Positions 23,687 to 31,978 of a DNA stretch of 38,141 nt are shown here, in pieces (position 1 is the first letter of the stretch; every line of letters starts with the position of its first letter). The stretch spans positions 1-38,141 of the forward strand of contig NZ_WFGV02000055.1 of assembly GCF_010095445.2 (NCBI RefSeq), given 5' to 3'. The translations under genes were made by a program, and so were the position numbers. The notes under the pieces were generated by a model that saw only the letters and a list, made by a program, of their open reading frames with translations, was not told the DNA's origin and ran no database searches. The DNA comes from Pseudomonas sp. TNT3 (GTDB taxonomy: Bacteria > Pseudomonadota > Gammaproteobacteria > Pseudomonadales > Pseudomonadaceae).

Positions 23687-24598
23687 ATGAATCCACAAGA
23701 ACTGAAGTCCATCCTCTCCTCCGGCCTGCTGTCTTTCCCGGTAACCGATTTCAATGCCCAGGGCGATTTCCATCGCGCTGGCTACATCAAGCGTCTCGAA
23801 TGGCTGGCCCCATACGGCGCCTCGGCTCTGTTCGCCGCAGGCGGCACCGGTGAGTTCTTCTCTCTGGCGGCCAGCGAGTATTCGGAAATCATCAAGACCG
23901 CCGTCGATACCTGCGAAACCAGCGTACCGATTCTGGCCGGTGTTGGGGGTTCGACCCGTCAAGCCATCGAATACGCACAGGAAGCCGAGCGTCTGGGCGC
24001 CAAAGGCCTGTTGCTGCTGCCGCACTACCTCACTGAAGCCAGCCAGGACGGCGTTGCCGCCCACGTTGAAGCCGTGTGCAAATCGGTCAAAATTGGCGTC
24101 GTGGTCTACAACCGCAACGTGTGCCGCCTGACCGCTCCGCTGCTGGAACGTCTGGCCGAGCGCTGCCCGAACCTGATCGGCTACAAAGATGGTCTGGGTG
24201 ATATCGAGTTGATGGTGTCGATCCGTCGCCGCCTCGGTGATCGCTTCAGCTACCTGGGCGGTTTGCCGACCGCCGAAGTCTACGCCGCTGCCTACAAGGC
24301 GCTGGGTGTGCCGGTCTACTCCTCGGCGGTGTTCAATTTCATCCCGAAAACCGCGATGGATTTCTACCACGCCATCGCCTGCGAAGATCACGCCACCGTT
24401 GGCAAGATCATCGACGACTTCTTCCTGCCCTACCTGGACATCCGTAACCGCAAAGCCGGCTACGCGGTGAGCATCGTCAAGGCCGGGGCAAAAATTGTCG
24501 GTTACGACGCAGGTCCTGTGCGTGCACCGCTGACCGATCTGCTGCCAGAAGAGTACGAAGCGCTGGCCGCACTGATCGACAAGCAGGGCGCGCAATAA
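23687..24598 (+). CDS. kdgD: 5-dehydro-4-deoxyglucarate dehydratase (KdgD)
   Basis: This 303-residue class I aldolase-fold (DHDPS family) enzyme, EC 4.2.1.41, dehydrates and decarboxylates 5-dehydro-4-deoxy-D-glucarate to 2,5-dioxopentanoate with release of CO2. The Schiff-base Lys is Lys167 in GYKDGLGD, Tyr141 is in VVYNRNV, and the carboxylate-binding loop is AAGGTGEFFSL (about 45-56). Length and start (MNPQELKSILSSGLL) match the family. It is the first structural gene of the aldarate cluster, 389 bp after the regulator, with its own promoter. A hairpin terminator at 24612-24637 separates it from the next gene. Confidence 0.93.
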   Translation: MNPQELKSILSSGLLSFPVTDFNAQGDFHRAGYIKRLEWLAPYGASALFAAGGTGEFFSLAASEYSEIIKTAVDTCETSVPILAGVGGSTRQAIEYAQEAERLGAKGLLLLPHYLTEASQDGVAAHVEAVCKSVKIGVVVYNRNVCRLTAPLLERLAERCPNLIGYKDGLGDIELMVSIRRRLGDRFSYLGGLPTAEVYAAAYKALGVPVYSSAVFNFIPKTAMDFYHAIACEDHATVGKIIDDFFLPYLDIRNRKAGYAVSIVKAGAKIVGYDAGPVRAPLTDLLPEEYEALAALIDKQGAQ

Positions 24599-24611
24599 CA
24601 ACCGACTAAGC

Positions 24612-24637
24612 AAGGCCGCTGAGTAATCAGCGGCCTT
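24612..24637 (+). terminator. Terminator or attenuator between kdgD and the dehydrogenase
   Basis: AAGGCCGCTGA pairs perfectly with TCAGCGGCCTT across a four-base loop, followed by TTG. The next gene's Shine-Dalgarno starts about five bases after it, so read-through is needed for expression from the kdgD promoter. Confidence 0.8.
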
Positions 24638-24657
24638 TTGCGTGAGGAGATAGAACA

Positions 24658-26103
24658 GTGGCAGATGCAAAGCGTTTCGATAACTACATCAACGGCGAAT
24701 GGGTTGCCGGTGGCGATTATTCCGCCAACATCAACCCGTCCGAACTGACCGACACCATTGGCGACTACGCCAAAGCTGACCTGGCTCAAGTCCATGCCGC
24801 CATCGACGCCGCCCGTGCAGCGTTTCCGGCCTGGTCCACTTCGGGTATTCAGGCCCGTCACGATTCCCTGGATAAAGTCGGCAGCGAGATCCTCGCCCGT
24901 CGTGAAGAGCTCGGCACCTTGTTGGCTCGGGAGGAGGGCAAGACCCTGCCTGAAGCCATCGGTGAAGTGACTCGTGCCGGCAACATTTTCAAATTTTTCG
25001 CCGGTGAATGCCTGCGCCTGTCCGGCGACTATTTGCCGTCGGTGCGTCCGGGCGTCAACGTTGAAGTGACTCGCGAAGCCCTGGGCGTGGTCGGTCTGAT
25101 CACCCCGTGGAACTTCCCGATTGCGATCCCTGCGTGGAAAATCGCCCCGGCCCTGGCTTACGGTAACTGCGTCGTGCTGAAACCGGCGGACCTGGTACCG
25201 GGTTGCGCCTGGGCGCTGGCTGAAATCATCTCCCGCGCAGGCTTCCCGGCCGGCGTGTTCAACCTGGTGATGGGCAGCGGTCGTGTGGTCGGTGATGCGC
25301 TGGTGCAGAGCCCGAAAGTCGACGGCATCAGCTTCACCGGTTCCGTGGGTGTCGGCCGTCAGATCGCCGTCAGCTGCGTGTCGCGCCAGGCCAAGGTTCA
25401 GCTGGAAATGGGTGGCAAGAACCCGCAGATCATTCTCGACGATGCCGACCTCAAGCAAGCGGTCGAACTGTCGGTACAGAGCGCGTTCTACTCGACCGGC
25501 CAGCGTTGCACCGCATCGAGCCGCTTCATTGTCACTGCTGGTATTCACGACCAGTTCGTTGAAGCCATGGCCGAGCGCATGAAATCGATCAAGGTCGGTC
25601 ACGCGCTGAAAACCGGTACCGACATTGGTCCGGTGGTTTCGCAGGCTCAGCTTGAACAGGATTTGAAGTACATCGACATCGGCCAGTCCGAAGGTGCACG
25701 TCTGGTCAGCGGTGGTGGTTTGGTGACTTGCGAAACCGAAGGCTATTACCTCGCGCCCACGCTGTTTGCCGACAGTGAAGCCGCGATGCGTATCAGCCGC
25801 GAAGAGATCTTCGGCCCGGTGGCCAACATCGTTCGCGTCGCGGACTACGAGGCTGCACTGGCCATGGCCAACGACACCGAATTCGGTCTGTCGGCGGGCA
25901 TCGCCACCACGTCGCTGAAGTACGCCAACCACTTCAAGCGCCACTCCCAGGCCGGGATGGTGATGGTCAACCTTCCGACGGCAGGCGTGGATTACCACGT
26001 TCCGTTCGGTGGGCGTAAAGGTTCATCCTATGGATCCCGCGAGCAAGGTCGCTACGCACAAGAGTTCTACACGGTCGTGAAGACCAGCTACATCGGCTCG
26101 TAA
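24658..26103 (+). CDS. 2,5-dioxovalerate (alpha-ketoglutaric semialdehyde) dehydrogenase
   Basis: This 481-residue NAD(P)-dependent aldehyde dehydrogenase, EC 1.2.1.26, oxidises 2,5-dioxopentanoate from KdgD to 2-oxoglutarate, feeding the TCA cycle. It starts at GTG with AGGAG nine bases ahead. Catalytic Cys284 lies in GQRCTASSR and general base Glu250 in LEMGGKNP. The cofactor site shows PWNFPIAIPAWK, then KPADLVP and FTGSVGVGR. The assignment to this substrate rests on its neighbours, since ALDH sequences alone are hard to tell apart, though the QRCTASSR-type active site fits the KGSADH group. A strong terminator sits just before it, so it may be transcribed at a lower level or from its own start. 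Confidence 0.88.
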   Translation: MADAKRFDNYINGEWVAGGDYSANINPSELTDTIGDYAKADLAQVHAAIDAARAAFPAWSTSGIQARHDSLDKVGSEILARREELGTLLAREEGKTLPEAIGEVTRAGNIFKFFAGECLRLSGDYLPSVRPGVNVEVTREALGVVGLITPWNFPIAIPAWKIAPALAYGNCVVLKPADLVPGCAWALAEIISRAGFPAGVFNLVMGSGRVVGDALVQSPKVDGISFTGSVGVGRQIAVSCVSRQAKVQLEMGGKNPQIILDDADLKQAVELSVQSAFYSTGQRCTASSRFIVTAGIHDQFVEAMAERMKSIKVGHALKTGTDIGPVVSQAQLEQDLKYIDIGQSEGARLVSGGGLVTCETEGYYLAPTLFADSEAAMRISREEIFGPVANIVRVADYEAALAMANDTEFGLSAGIATTSLKYANHFKRHSQAGMVMVNLPTAGVDYHVPFGGRKGSSYGSREQGRYAQEFYTVVKTSYIGS

Positions 26104-26114
26104 ACGCATTACCC

Positions 26115-26216
26115 CTGTAGGAGCGAGCCTGCTCGCGATGGTCTTGAGGTCGCGGCGGTAAACTTGATGCCCCGCGTCATCGTTGACCTCCATCGCGAGC
26201 AGGCTCACTCCTACAA
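26115..26216. repeat. REP pair
   Basis: The left arm (26115-26141, CTGTAGGAGCGAGCCTGCTC) and right arm (26191-26216) are inverted copies. Between the arms are shorter inverted words. It lies in the gap before the MFS gene. Confidence 0.8.
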
Positions 26217-26239
26217 GAACCAAAGATTCACCCGCGCAT

Positions 26240-26247
26240 AAAAATAA
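26240..26247 (+). promoter_or_regulatory. AAAAATAA leader motif, possible Hfq/Crc site
   Basis: It fits the A-A-N-A-A-N-A-A pattern exactly and lies a few bases before the GGGAG of the transporter gene, where Hfq with Crc typically blocks translation of catabolic genes in pseudomonads. Confidence 0.35.
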
Positions 26248-26266
26248 TCAGTGGGAGTACATCTAC

Positions 26267-27634
26267 ATGCAAGCGACCAAGCCAACCCATGTCCGCTATT
26301 TGATTTTGCTCATGCTTTTCCTGGTGACCACGATCAACTACGCCGACCGGGCTACTATCGCCATCGCGGGCTCCAGCCTGCAAAAAGACCTCGGCATCGA
26401 CGCGGTCACACTCGGTTATATCTTCTCCGCATTCGGTTGGGCCTACGTGGCCGGGCAAATCCCCGGTGGCTGGCTGCTGGACCGTTTCGGCTCGAAAAAA
26501 GTGTATGCACTGAGCATTTTCACCTGGTCGCTGTTCACGGTGCTACAGGGCTACGTCGGTGAATTCGGCATGTCCACGGCGATCGTTGCGCTGTTCATGC
26601 TGCGCTTCCTGGTGGGCCTGGCCGAAGCGCCGTCCTTCCCCGGTAACGCGCGCATCGTCGCGGCCTGGTTCCCGACCGCTGAACGCGGCACCGCCTCGGC
26701 GATCTTCAACTCGGCGCAATATTTCGCCACTGTGCTGTTCGCACCGCTGATGGGCTGGATCGTTTACTCCTTCGGCTGGGAGCACGTGTTTATCGTCATG
26801 GGCGTGATCGGCATCATCTTCTCGGGTATCTGGCTGAAGGTTATCCACAGCCCGCGCCAACACCCGATGATCAACGAAGCCGAGTTCAAGCACATCGCCG
26901 ACAACGGCGGCATGGTCGACATGGACCAGGACAAGGGCAAAGGCAAAAAAGTCGACGGCCCGAAATGGGACTACATCCGTCAGCTGCTGACAAACCGCAT
27001 GATGCTCGGCGTGTATCTGGGCCAGTACTGCATCAACGGCATCACCTACTTCTTCCTGACCTGGTTCCCGGTGTACCTGGTGCAGGAGCGTGGCATGACC
27101 ATTCTCAAGGCCGGTTTCATTGCCTCGTTGCCAGCCATCTGCGGCTTCATCGGTGGCGTGCTCGGCGGGGTGATTTCCGACTACCTGCTGCGCAAAGGCC
27201 ACTCCCTGACCTTCGCCCGCAAGGCGCCAATCATCGCTGGCTTGCTGGTTTCGAGCAGCATCGTGGCCTGCAACTACGTTGACGTCGAATGGATGGTTGT
27301 CGGCTTCATGGCGCTGGCGTTCTTCGGTAAAGGCGTGGGTGCGCTGGGCTGGGCCGTGGTGTCTGACACCTCGCCCAAACAGATCGCCGGTCTCAGCGGT
27401 GGCTTGTTCAACACCTTCGGCAACATCGCGTCGATCACCACCCCGATAGTCATCGGCTACATCATCAGCTCCACCGGATCGTTCAAATGGGCGCTGGTGT
27501 TTGTCGGTTGCAACGCCCTGGTCGCGGTGTTCAGCTACCTGGTGATCGTCGGCCCGATCAAGCGTGTGGTGCTCAAAGAGCCGCCAGTCAGCGGACCTGA
27601 AACACACAACAAATTGTCTCAAGCGCATTCCTGA
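26267..27634 (+). CDS. gudP: MFS transporter of the D-glucarate/D-galactarate (GudP) family
   Basis: This encodes 455 residues and about twelve membrane helices. The ATG at 26267 (MQATKPTHVRYL) follows GGGAG; the longer 483-residue reading crosses a REP element. The early stretch NYADRATIAIAGSSLQKDLG and the motif QIPGGWLLDRFGSKK (a version of MFS motif A) are typical of the anion:cation symporter (ACS) subfamily that contains GudP/GarP. Its neighbours, an aldarate dehydratase, KdgD and the semialdehyde dehydrogenase, point to galactarate or glucarate proton symport. The stop is eleven bases before the garD start, so the two are coupled in one operon. Confidence 0.88.
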   Translation: MQATKPTHVRYLILLMLFLVTTINYADRATIAIAGSSLQKDLGIDAVTLGYIFSAFGWAYVAGQIPGGWLLDRFGSKKVYALSIFTWSLFTVLQGYVGEFGMSTAIVALFMLRFLVGLAEAPSFPGNARIVAAWFPTAERGTASAIFNSAQYFATVLFAPLMGWIVYSFGWEHVFIVMGVIGIIFSGIWLKVIHSPRQHPMINEAEFKHIADNGGMVDMDQDKGKGKKVDGPKWDYIRQLLTNRMMLGVYLGQYCINGITYFFLTWFPVYLVQERGMTILKAGFIASLPAICGFIGGVLGGVISDYLLRKGHSLTFARKAPIIAGLLVSSSIVACNYVDVEWMVVGFMALAFFGKGVGALGWAVVSDTSPKQIAGLSGGLFNTFGNIASITTPIVIGYIISSTGSFKWALVFVGCNALVAVFSYLVIVGPIKRVVLKEPPVSGPETHNKLSQAHS

Positions 27635-27645
27635 GGAGCGGCGTC

Positions 27646-29199
27646 ATGCAGTTGATTGAACATTCCGACTCGCCGCGCTACATCCGCCTGCACGAGCGGG
27701 ACAACGTCGTGATCGTGGTCAATGACCAGGGCGTGCCGGCCGGCACGGAATTTCCCGACGGCCTGGTCACCGTGGACTTCGTGCCACAGAGCCATAAGGT
27801 CACTCTGGAAGACATTCCCGAGGGCGGCCAGGTGATTCGTTACGGGCAGACCATCGGTTATGCACTGTTGCCGATTCCTCGGGGTAGCTGGGTCAAGGAA
27901 GATCAACTGCGCATGCCCACCGCACCGCCGCTGGACAGCCTGCCGCTGTCCACCGAAGTGCCGGCGGCGCAGGCACCGCTGGAAGGCTTCACGTTCGAGG
28001 GTTATCGCAACGCGGACGGCACCGTCGGCACGCGCAATATTCTGGGTATTACCACGACTGTTCAGTGTGTCACCGGGGTGCTGGACCATGCGGTCAAGCG
28101 CATCAAGGATGAATTGCTGCCGCTTTATCCGAACGTCGATGACGTGGTCGGGCTGACCCACAGTTACGGCTGCGGCGTGGCAATTACGGCCACCGACGCC
28201 TACATCCCGATCCGCACCGTGCGCAATCTGGCGCGTAACCCGAACCTGGGCGGCGAAGCCTTGGTGATCAGTCTGGGCTGCGAGAAATTGCAGGCCGGGC
28301 AGGTGATGCACGAGAACGACAGCTCCGTGGATCTGAGCGATCCGTGGCTTTACCGCTTGCAGGATTCGAGTCACGGTTTCACCGAGATGATCGAGCAGAT
28401 CATGGCGCTGGCCGAGACGCGTTTGAAAAAGCTCGATCAGCGTCGCCGGGAAACCGTGCCGGCGTCCGAGCTGATTCTGGGGATGCAGTGCGGCGGTAGC
28501 GATGCGTTTTCCGGCATCACTGCCAACCCGGCGCTGGGTTATGCCTCGGACCTGTTGCTGCGTGCGGGTGCGACGGTGATGTTCTCCGAAGTCACCGAAG
28601 TGCGCGACGCGATTTATCTGCTGACTTCCCGAGCGGAAACTCAAGAGGTGGCTCAGGAACTGGTGCGGGAAATGGATTGGTACGACCGTTACCTGGCCAA
28701 GGGAGAAGCGGATCGCAGCGCCAATACCACGCCGGGGAACAAGAAGGGCGGATTGTCGAACATTGTCGAGAAGTCACTGGGCTCTATCGTCAAATCCGGC
28801 AGCAGCGCGATCAATGGCGTGCTCGGCCCGGGCGAACGCTTCAAGCGCAAAGGCCTGATCTTCTGCGCGACACCCGCCAGCGATTTCGTTTGCGGGACGT
28901 TGCAGTTGGCGGCCGGTATGAACCTGCATGTGTTCACCACCGGACGCGGCACGCCGTATGGGTTGGCCATGGCGCCGGTGGTCAAAGTGTCGACCCGGAC
29001 TGAACTGGCGCAACGCTGGCCGGATTTGATCGACATCGATGCCGGGCGAATTGCAACCGGGCGGGCGTCGATCGAGGACCTTGGCTGGGAGTTGTTCCAC
29101 TACTACCTGGACGTGGCCAGTGGCAAGCAGCAGACATGGGCTGAAAAGCACAAGCTGCATAACGACATCACCCTGTTCAACCCGGCGCCGATCACCTGA
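27646..29199 (+). CDS. garD: Galactarate dehydratase (GarD)
   Basis: This 517-residue enzyme, EC 4.2.1.42, dehydrates galactarate to 5-dehydro-4-deoxy-D-glucarate, the substrate of KdgD. The N-terminal SAF-like domain (about 1-95) is followed by the UxaA/GarD catalytic body, with GYRNADGTVGTRNIL near residue 120, LTHSYGCGVA near 170, a CGGSDAFSGITANPALG segment near 285, and FCATPASDFVCGTLQ near 408. The His and Cys in the second and third of these bind the metal in the family. AGGAG precedes the ATG. It completes the pathway from galactarate to 2-oxoglutarate with the two upstream enzymes. No glucarate dehydratase gene lies in the window. Confidence 0.93.
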   Translation: MQLIEHSDSPRYIRLHERDNVVIVVNDQGVPAGTEFPDGLVTVDFVPQSHKVTLEDIPEGGQVIRYGQTIGYALLPIPRGSWVKEDQLRMPTAPPLDSLPLSTEVPAAQAPLEGFTFEGYRNADGTVGTRNILGITTTVQCVTGVLDHAVKRIKDELLPLYPNVDDVVGLTHSYGCGVAITATDAYIPIRTVRNLARNPNLGGEALVISLGCEKLQAGQVMHENDSSVDLSDPWLYRLQDSSHGFTEMIEQIMALAETRLKKLDQRRRETVPASELILGMQCGGSDAFSGITANPALGYASDLLLRAGATVMFSEVTEVRDAIYLLTSRAETQEVAQELVREMDWYDRYLAKGEADRSANTTPGNKKGGLSNIVEKSLGSIVKSGSSAINGVLGPGERFKRKGLIFCATPASDFVCGTLQLAAGMNLHVFTTGRGTPYGLAMAPVVKVSTRTELAQRWPDLIDIDAGRIATGRASIEDLGWELFHYYLDVASGKQQTWAEKHKLHNDITLFNPAPIT

Positions 29200-29200
29200 T

Positions 29201-29311
29201 CCTGTGGCGAGGGAGCTCGCTCCCGCTGGACTGCGTAGCGGTCCCTCTCTTTTTAGGTAAAAGAGGAGGGCCGCTTCGCGACCCAGCGGGAGCAAGCTCC
29301 CTCGCCACAGG
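29201..29311. repeat. REP pair with nested hairpin
   Basis: CCTGTGGCGAGGGAGCTCGC and its near inverse end the two sides of a 111-base inverted pair. Inside, CCCTCTCTTTT pairs with AAAAGAGGAGGG. It sits between garD and the AEC gene and could terminate garD. Confidence 0.8.
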
Positions 29312-29398
29312 TTTCCCAACACTTGATCTACCAGACGCCGATGTCCTCGGTGGCTTATCATTAGCCCCCTAACGACGCCCACCAAGGTATACCCCGGC

Positions 29399-30340
29399 AT
29401 GCTGGCAATCTTCCTCGAAACCCTGAATATCACCGCGCCGGTGTTTGCCATGCTGTTTCTGGGTGTGCTGCTCAAGCGCATCGACTGGATCAACGACAAC
29501 TTCATTCATACCGCGTCGGCTCTGGTGTTCAACGTCACCATGCCGGCGTTGTTGTTTCTGGGCATCTTGCATGCCGACCTGCACGCCGCTTTGCAGCCGG
29601 CGCTGCTGATCTATTTCTCGGTCGCGACCCTGGCGTGTTTCGCCATCGCCTGGGGCTGGGCGATCTTGAAGTGCCCGCGTGAGGATCGCGGGATTTACAC
29701 CCAGGGCGCGTTTCGCGGAAACAATGGAGTGATCGGGCTGGCGCTGGCAGCGAGCATGTACGGCGATTACGGGATTTCCCTCGGGGCGATCCTCGCCGCG
29801 CTGGTAATCCTGTTTTACAACACGCTTTCGACCATTGTGCTGGCGGTGTACAGCCCGGTGATCAAGTCCGACCCTTGGAGCATCTGCAAGAGCGTGATGG
29901 TCAATCCGCTGATCATCAGTGTGATTGCGGCGGCCCCCTTTGCGTATTTCAAGATCGGCTTGCCGGGATGGCTGGAAACGTCCGGTCAGTACCTTGCGCA
30001 AACCACCTTGCCGCTGGCCTTGATCTGCATCGGCGGCACGCTGTCGCTGGCATCACTGCGTAAAAGCGGAAACATGGCGCTCAGTTCAAGCCTGGTGAAG
30101 ATGATCGGCCTGCCGGTGCTGGCGACGCTAGGTGCGTGGTTGTGGGGATTTCGCGGGGCGGAGTTGGGGATTCTGTTTCTGTACTTCGGCAGCCCGACCG
30201 CTGCAGCCAGTTTTGTCATGGCGCGGGCGGCCAATGGTAATCATGAACTGGCCGCGGCGATTATCGTGATTACTACGCTGATGGCGGCGGTCACCACCAA
30301 TCTCGGGATCTTTTTGTTGCAGTGGGGTGGGTGGATTTAA
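29399..30340 (+). CDS. AEC-family (auxin efflux carrier-like) transporter
   Basis: This encodes 313 residues and about ten membrane helices in two five-helix repeats. The opening MLAIFLETLNITAPVFAMLFLGVLLKR, the conserved NVTMPALLF of helix 2, and QGAFRGNNGVIGLAL near residue 105 are hallmarks of bacterial AEC/malonate-type permeases. Members export or import small organic acids, but the substrate here is not known. It stands alone between REP elements, so its link with the aldarate cluster is only positional. The start has no strong Shine-Dalgarno. Confidence 0.82.
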   Translation: MLAIFLETLNITAPVFAMLFLGVLLKRIDWINDNFIHTASALVFNVTMPALLFLGILHADLHAALQPALLIYFSVATLACFAIAWGWAILKCPREDRGIYTQGAFRGNNGVIGLALAASMYGDYGISLGAILAALVILFYNTLSTIVLAVYSPVIKSDPWSICKSVMVNPLIISVIAAAPFAYFKIGLPGWLETSGQYLAQTTLPLALICIGGTLSLASLRKSGNMALSSSLVKMIGLPVLATLGAWLWGFRGAELGILFLYFGSPTAAASFVMARAANGNHELAAAIIVITTLMAAVTTNLGIFLLQWGGWI

Positions 30341-30370
30341 CCTCGAGAGCTGCAGTGTTCTCCTGGGCCT

Positions 30371-30463
30371 CATCGCGGGCAAGTCCGCTCCCACAAAGGT
30401 ATTTGGTGTACATGCAATGTGTGCAACAAAGCAGAACCCTGTGGGAGCGGGCTTGCCCGCGAT
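30371..30463. repeat. REP pair
   Basis: The arms CATCGCGGGCAAGTCCGCTC and its near inverse GAGCGGGCTTGCCCGCGAT lie between the AEC gene and the convergent decarboxylase-family gene. Confidence 0.8.
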
Positions 30464-30496
30464 AGCGATCTCACTGTCACTGCAAAAGCCAGGCTA

Positions 30497-30877
30497 TTAC
30501 GCCGGTTTCTGGTAGGTATCAATTACTTCCTGCGCCGCCCGGAACGCATCGATGGCCGCCGGCGCTCCGGCATACACCGCACAATGCAGCAGCGTTTCAC
30601 GAATCTCCTCCACGGTGCAGCCGTTGTTCAGCGCACCGCGCACGTGGCCTTTCAATTCCTGCGGACACTTAAGCGACGTCAATGCGGCGAGGGTGATCAG
30701 GCTGCGGGTTTTCAGTGGCAAGCCTTCACGGTTCCAGACCGCACCCCAGGCGTGCTCGTTGACGAAATCCTGCAGCGGCTGGCTGAACTCGGTGGCATTG
30801 CCCAGCGCGCGGTCGACGAAAGCGTCGCCCATTACTTGGCGGCGGACTTCAACGCCGGGTTTTTTATTGTCGGTCAT
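30497..30877 (-). CDS. Carboxymuconolactone decarboxylase family protein
   Basis: This encodes 126 residues from MTDNKKPGVEV, with AGGAAT before the ATG at 30877; upstream in-frame codons belong to the overlapping antiporter gene. The length and the features RRQVMGDAFVDRAL, HAWGAVWNREGLPLKTRSLIT, HVRGALNNGCTVEEI and LLHCAVYAGAPAA match the small all-helical PcaC/CMD fold. True PcaC decarboxylates 4-carboxymuconolactone in protocatechuate degradation, but no other pca gene is here, so this may be a paralogue with another role. The HCAVYAG region has Cys and His where AhpD-type members carry redox cysteines, but only one Cys, so a peroxidase role is unlikely. The start overlaps the stop of the antiporter gene by four bases. 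Confidence 0.85.
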   Translation of the reverse strand: MTDNKKPGVEVRRQVMGDAFVDRALGNATEFSQPLQDFVNEHAWGAVWNREGLPLKTRSLITLAALTSLKCPQELKGHVRGALNNGCTVEEIRETLLHCAVYAGAPAAIDAFRAAQEVIDTYQKPA

Positions 30878-31932
30878 GGCGATTCCTTTTTGTGGTGTTG
30901 GCGACGCCAGGCGCGCAGCGACGTGAACAGCAAAAACGCCACCAGCGCCGGCAGGACGAAAAACAGCATCAGGTGTTCGAGCTTGCCAGCCAGCGGCATA
31001 CCGGTAGTGAACGACACCACATGCAGGCCGTAAGCCAGGTACAAACCCAAAAACAGCAAGCCTTCGGCGCGCGTCACCCGATACCCGGAATAGAACACGG
31101 GCAGGCACAACGCCGCGACGCCGAGCATCACGGGCAGGTCGAAATCCAGGGCATTGGGCGATACCGACAAGGGCGTCGGCGCGACCAATGCGGTGACGCC
31201 AAGCACACCCAGAAGGTTGAACAGATTGCTGCCGATCACGTTACCCACGGCGATCTCCCGCTGGCCGCGCAAGGCGGCAATCAAGGAAGTCGCCAGCTCC
31301 GGCAGTGAGGTGCTGACTGCAACGATCGTCAGCCCGATGATTCGCTCCGACAGCCCAAGATCCGTGGCCACCGCGACCGCCGCGCCCAACAGCAAGTGGC
31401 CGGCGTACACCAGCATTGCCAGCCCGGCGACGATCATCAGCAGGCTGCTGATCCATGGCGTATGGCGCGTCGGGTCGTGAGATGGCGGGCGCGCCGAGTG
31501 CCGTGACTGGCGCAGCAGCAACGCCAGGTACAACACCAGGGCTGCCAGCAGCACCATGCCGTCGACGCGGGTCAGTTCTTCATTCCACGCGAGCACGAAC
31601 ACCAACAGGCTGGCGCCGATCATCAGCGGGATGTCCAGCCGCACCAGTTGCCGGGAAACCCGCAGCGGGATGATCAGCGCCGACAGGCCAAGGGTTACCA
31701 GGATGTTGAAAATACTGCTGCCGATCACGCTGCCGACCGCGATATCGGCGTTCTGCGCCAAGGTGGCTTGCAAGCTGACCGCCATTTGCGGCGCGCTGCT
31801 GCCGAGGGCGACGATGGTGAGACCAATGATCAGAGGTCGCACTTGCAGGCGTGCGGCCAGGCGCACGGCGGCGCGAACCATGAGTTCGGCGCCGGCGATC
31901 AGTAGAAACAGGCCGCTGAGCAATTCAATCAC
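30874..31932 (-). CDS. Calcium/sodium:cation antiporter family (CaCA, YrbG-like) protein
   Basis: This encodes 352 residues when started at GTG 31932 (first residues VIELLSGLF). The 400-residue reading would run over the RlpA-like gene. About ten membrane helices form two inverted halves. Two alpha-repeats are plain: GLTIVALGSSAPQMAVS with VGSVIGSSIFN, and GLTIVAVSTSLPELATS with VGNVIGSNLFN. The second keeps the ion-binding Glu; the first has Gln (SAPQ) where the family usually has Glu. The function is probably exchange of Ca2+ or Na+ for another cation across the inner membrane, but with the Gln change this is less certain. It overlaps the decarboxylase gene by four bases. Confidence 0.83.
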   Translation of the reverse strand: MIELLSGLFLLIAGAELMVRAAVRLAARLQVRPLIIGLTIVALGSSAPQMAVSLQATLAQNADIAVGSVIGSSIFNILVTLGLSALIIPLRVSRQLVRLDIPLMIGASLLVFVLAWNEELTRVDGMVLLAALVLYLALLLRQSRHSARPPSHDPTRHTPWISSLLMIVAGLAMLVYAGHLLLGAAVAVATDLGLSERIIGLTIVAVSTSLPELATSLIAALRGQREIAVGNVIGSNLFNLLGVLGVTALVAPTPLSVSPNALDFDLPVMLGVAALCLPVFYSGYRVTRAEGLLFLGLYLAYGLHVVSFTTGMPLAGKLEHLMLFFVLPALVAFLLFTSLRAWRRQHHKKESP

Positions 31933-31978
31933 GCTGCTCAGGGGTAAATCGGCAAGTCCGAAAATAGTCAGCGCTCCG

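Noticed and set aside
26183..26266. 28-codon extension of the MFS gene
   Set aside because: It lies partly in the REP right arm; the ATG at 26267 has a proper ribosome-binding site and fits the family.
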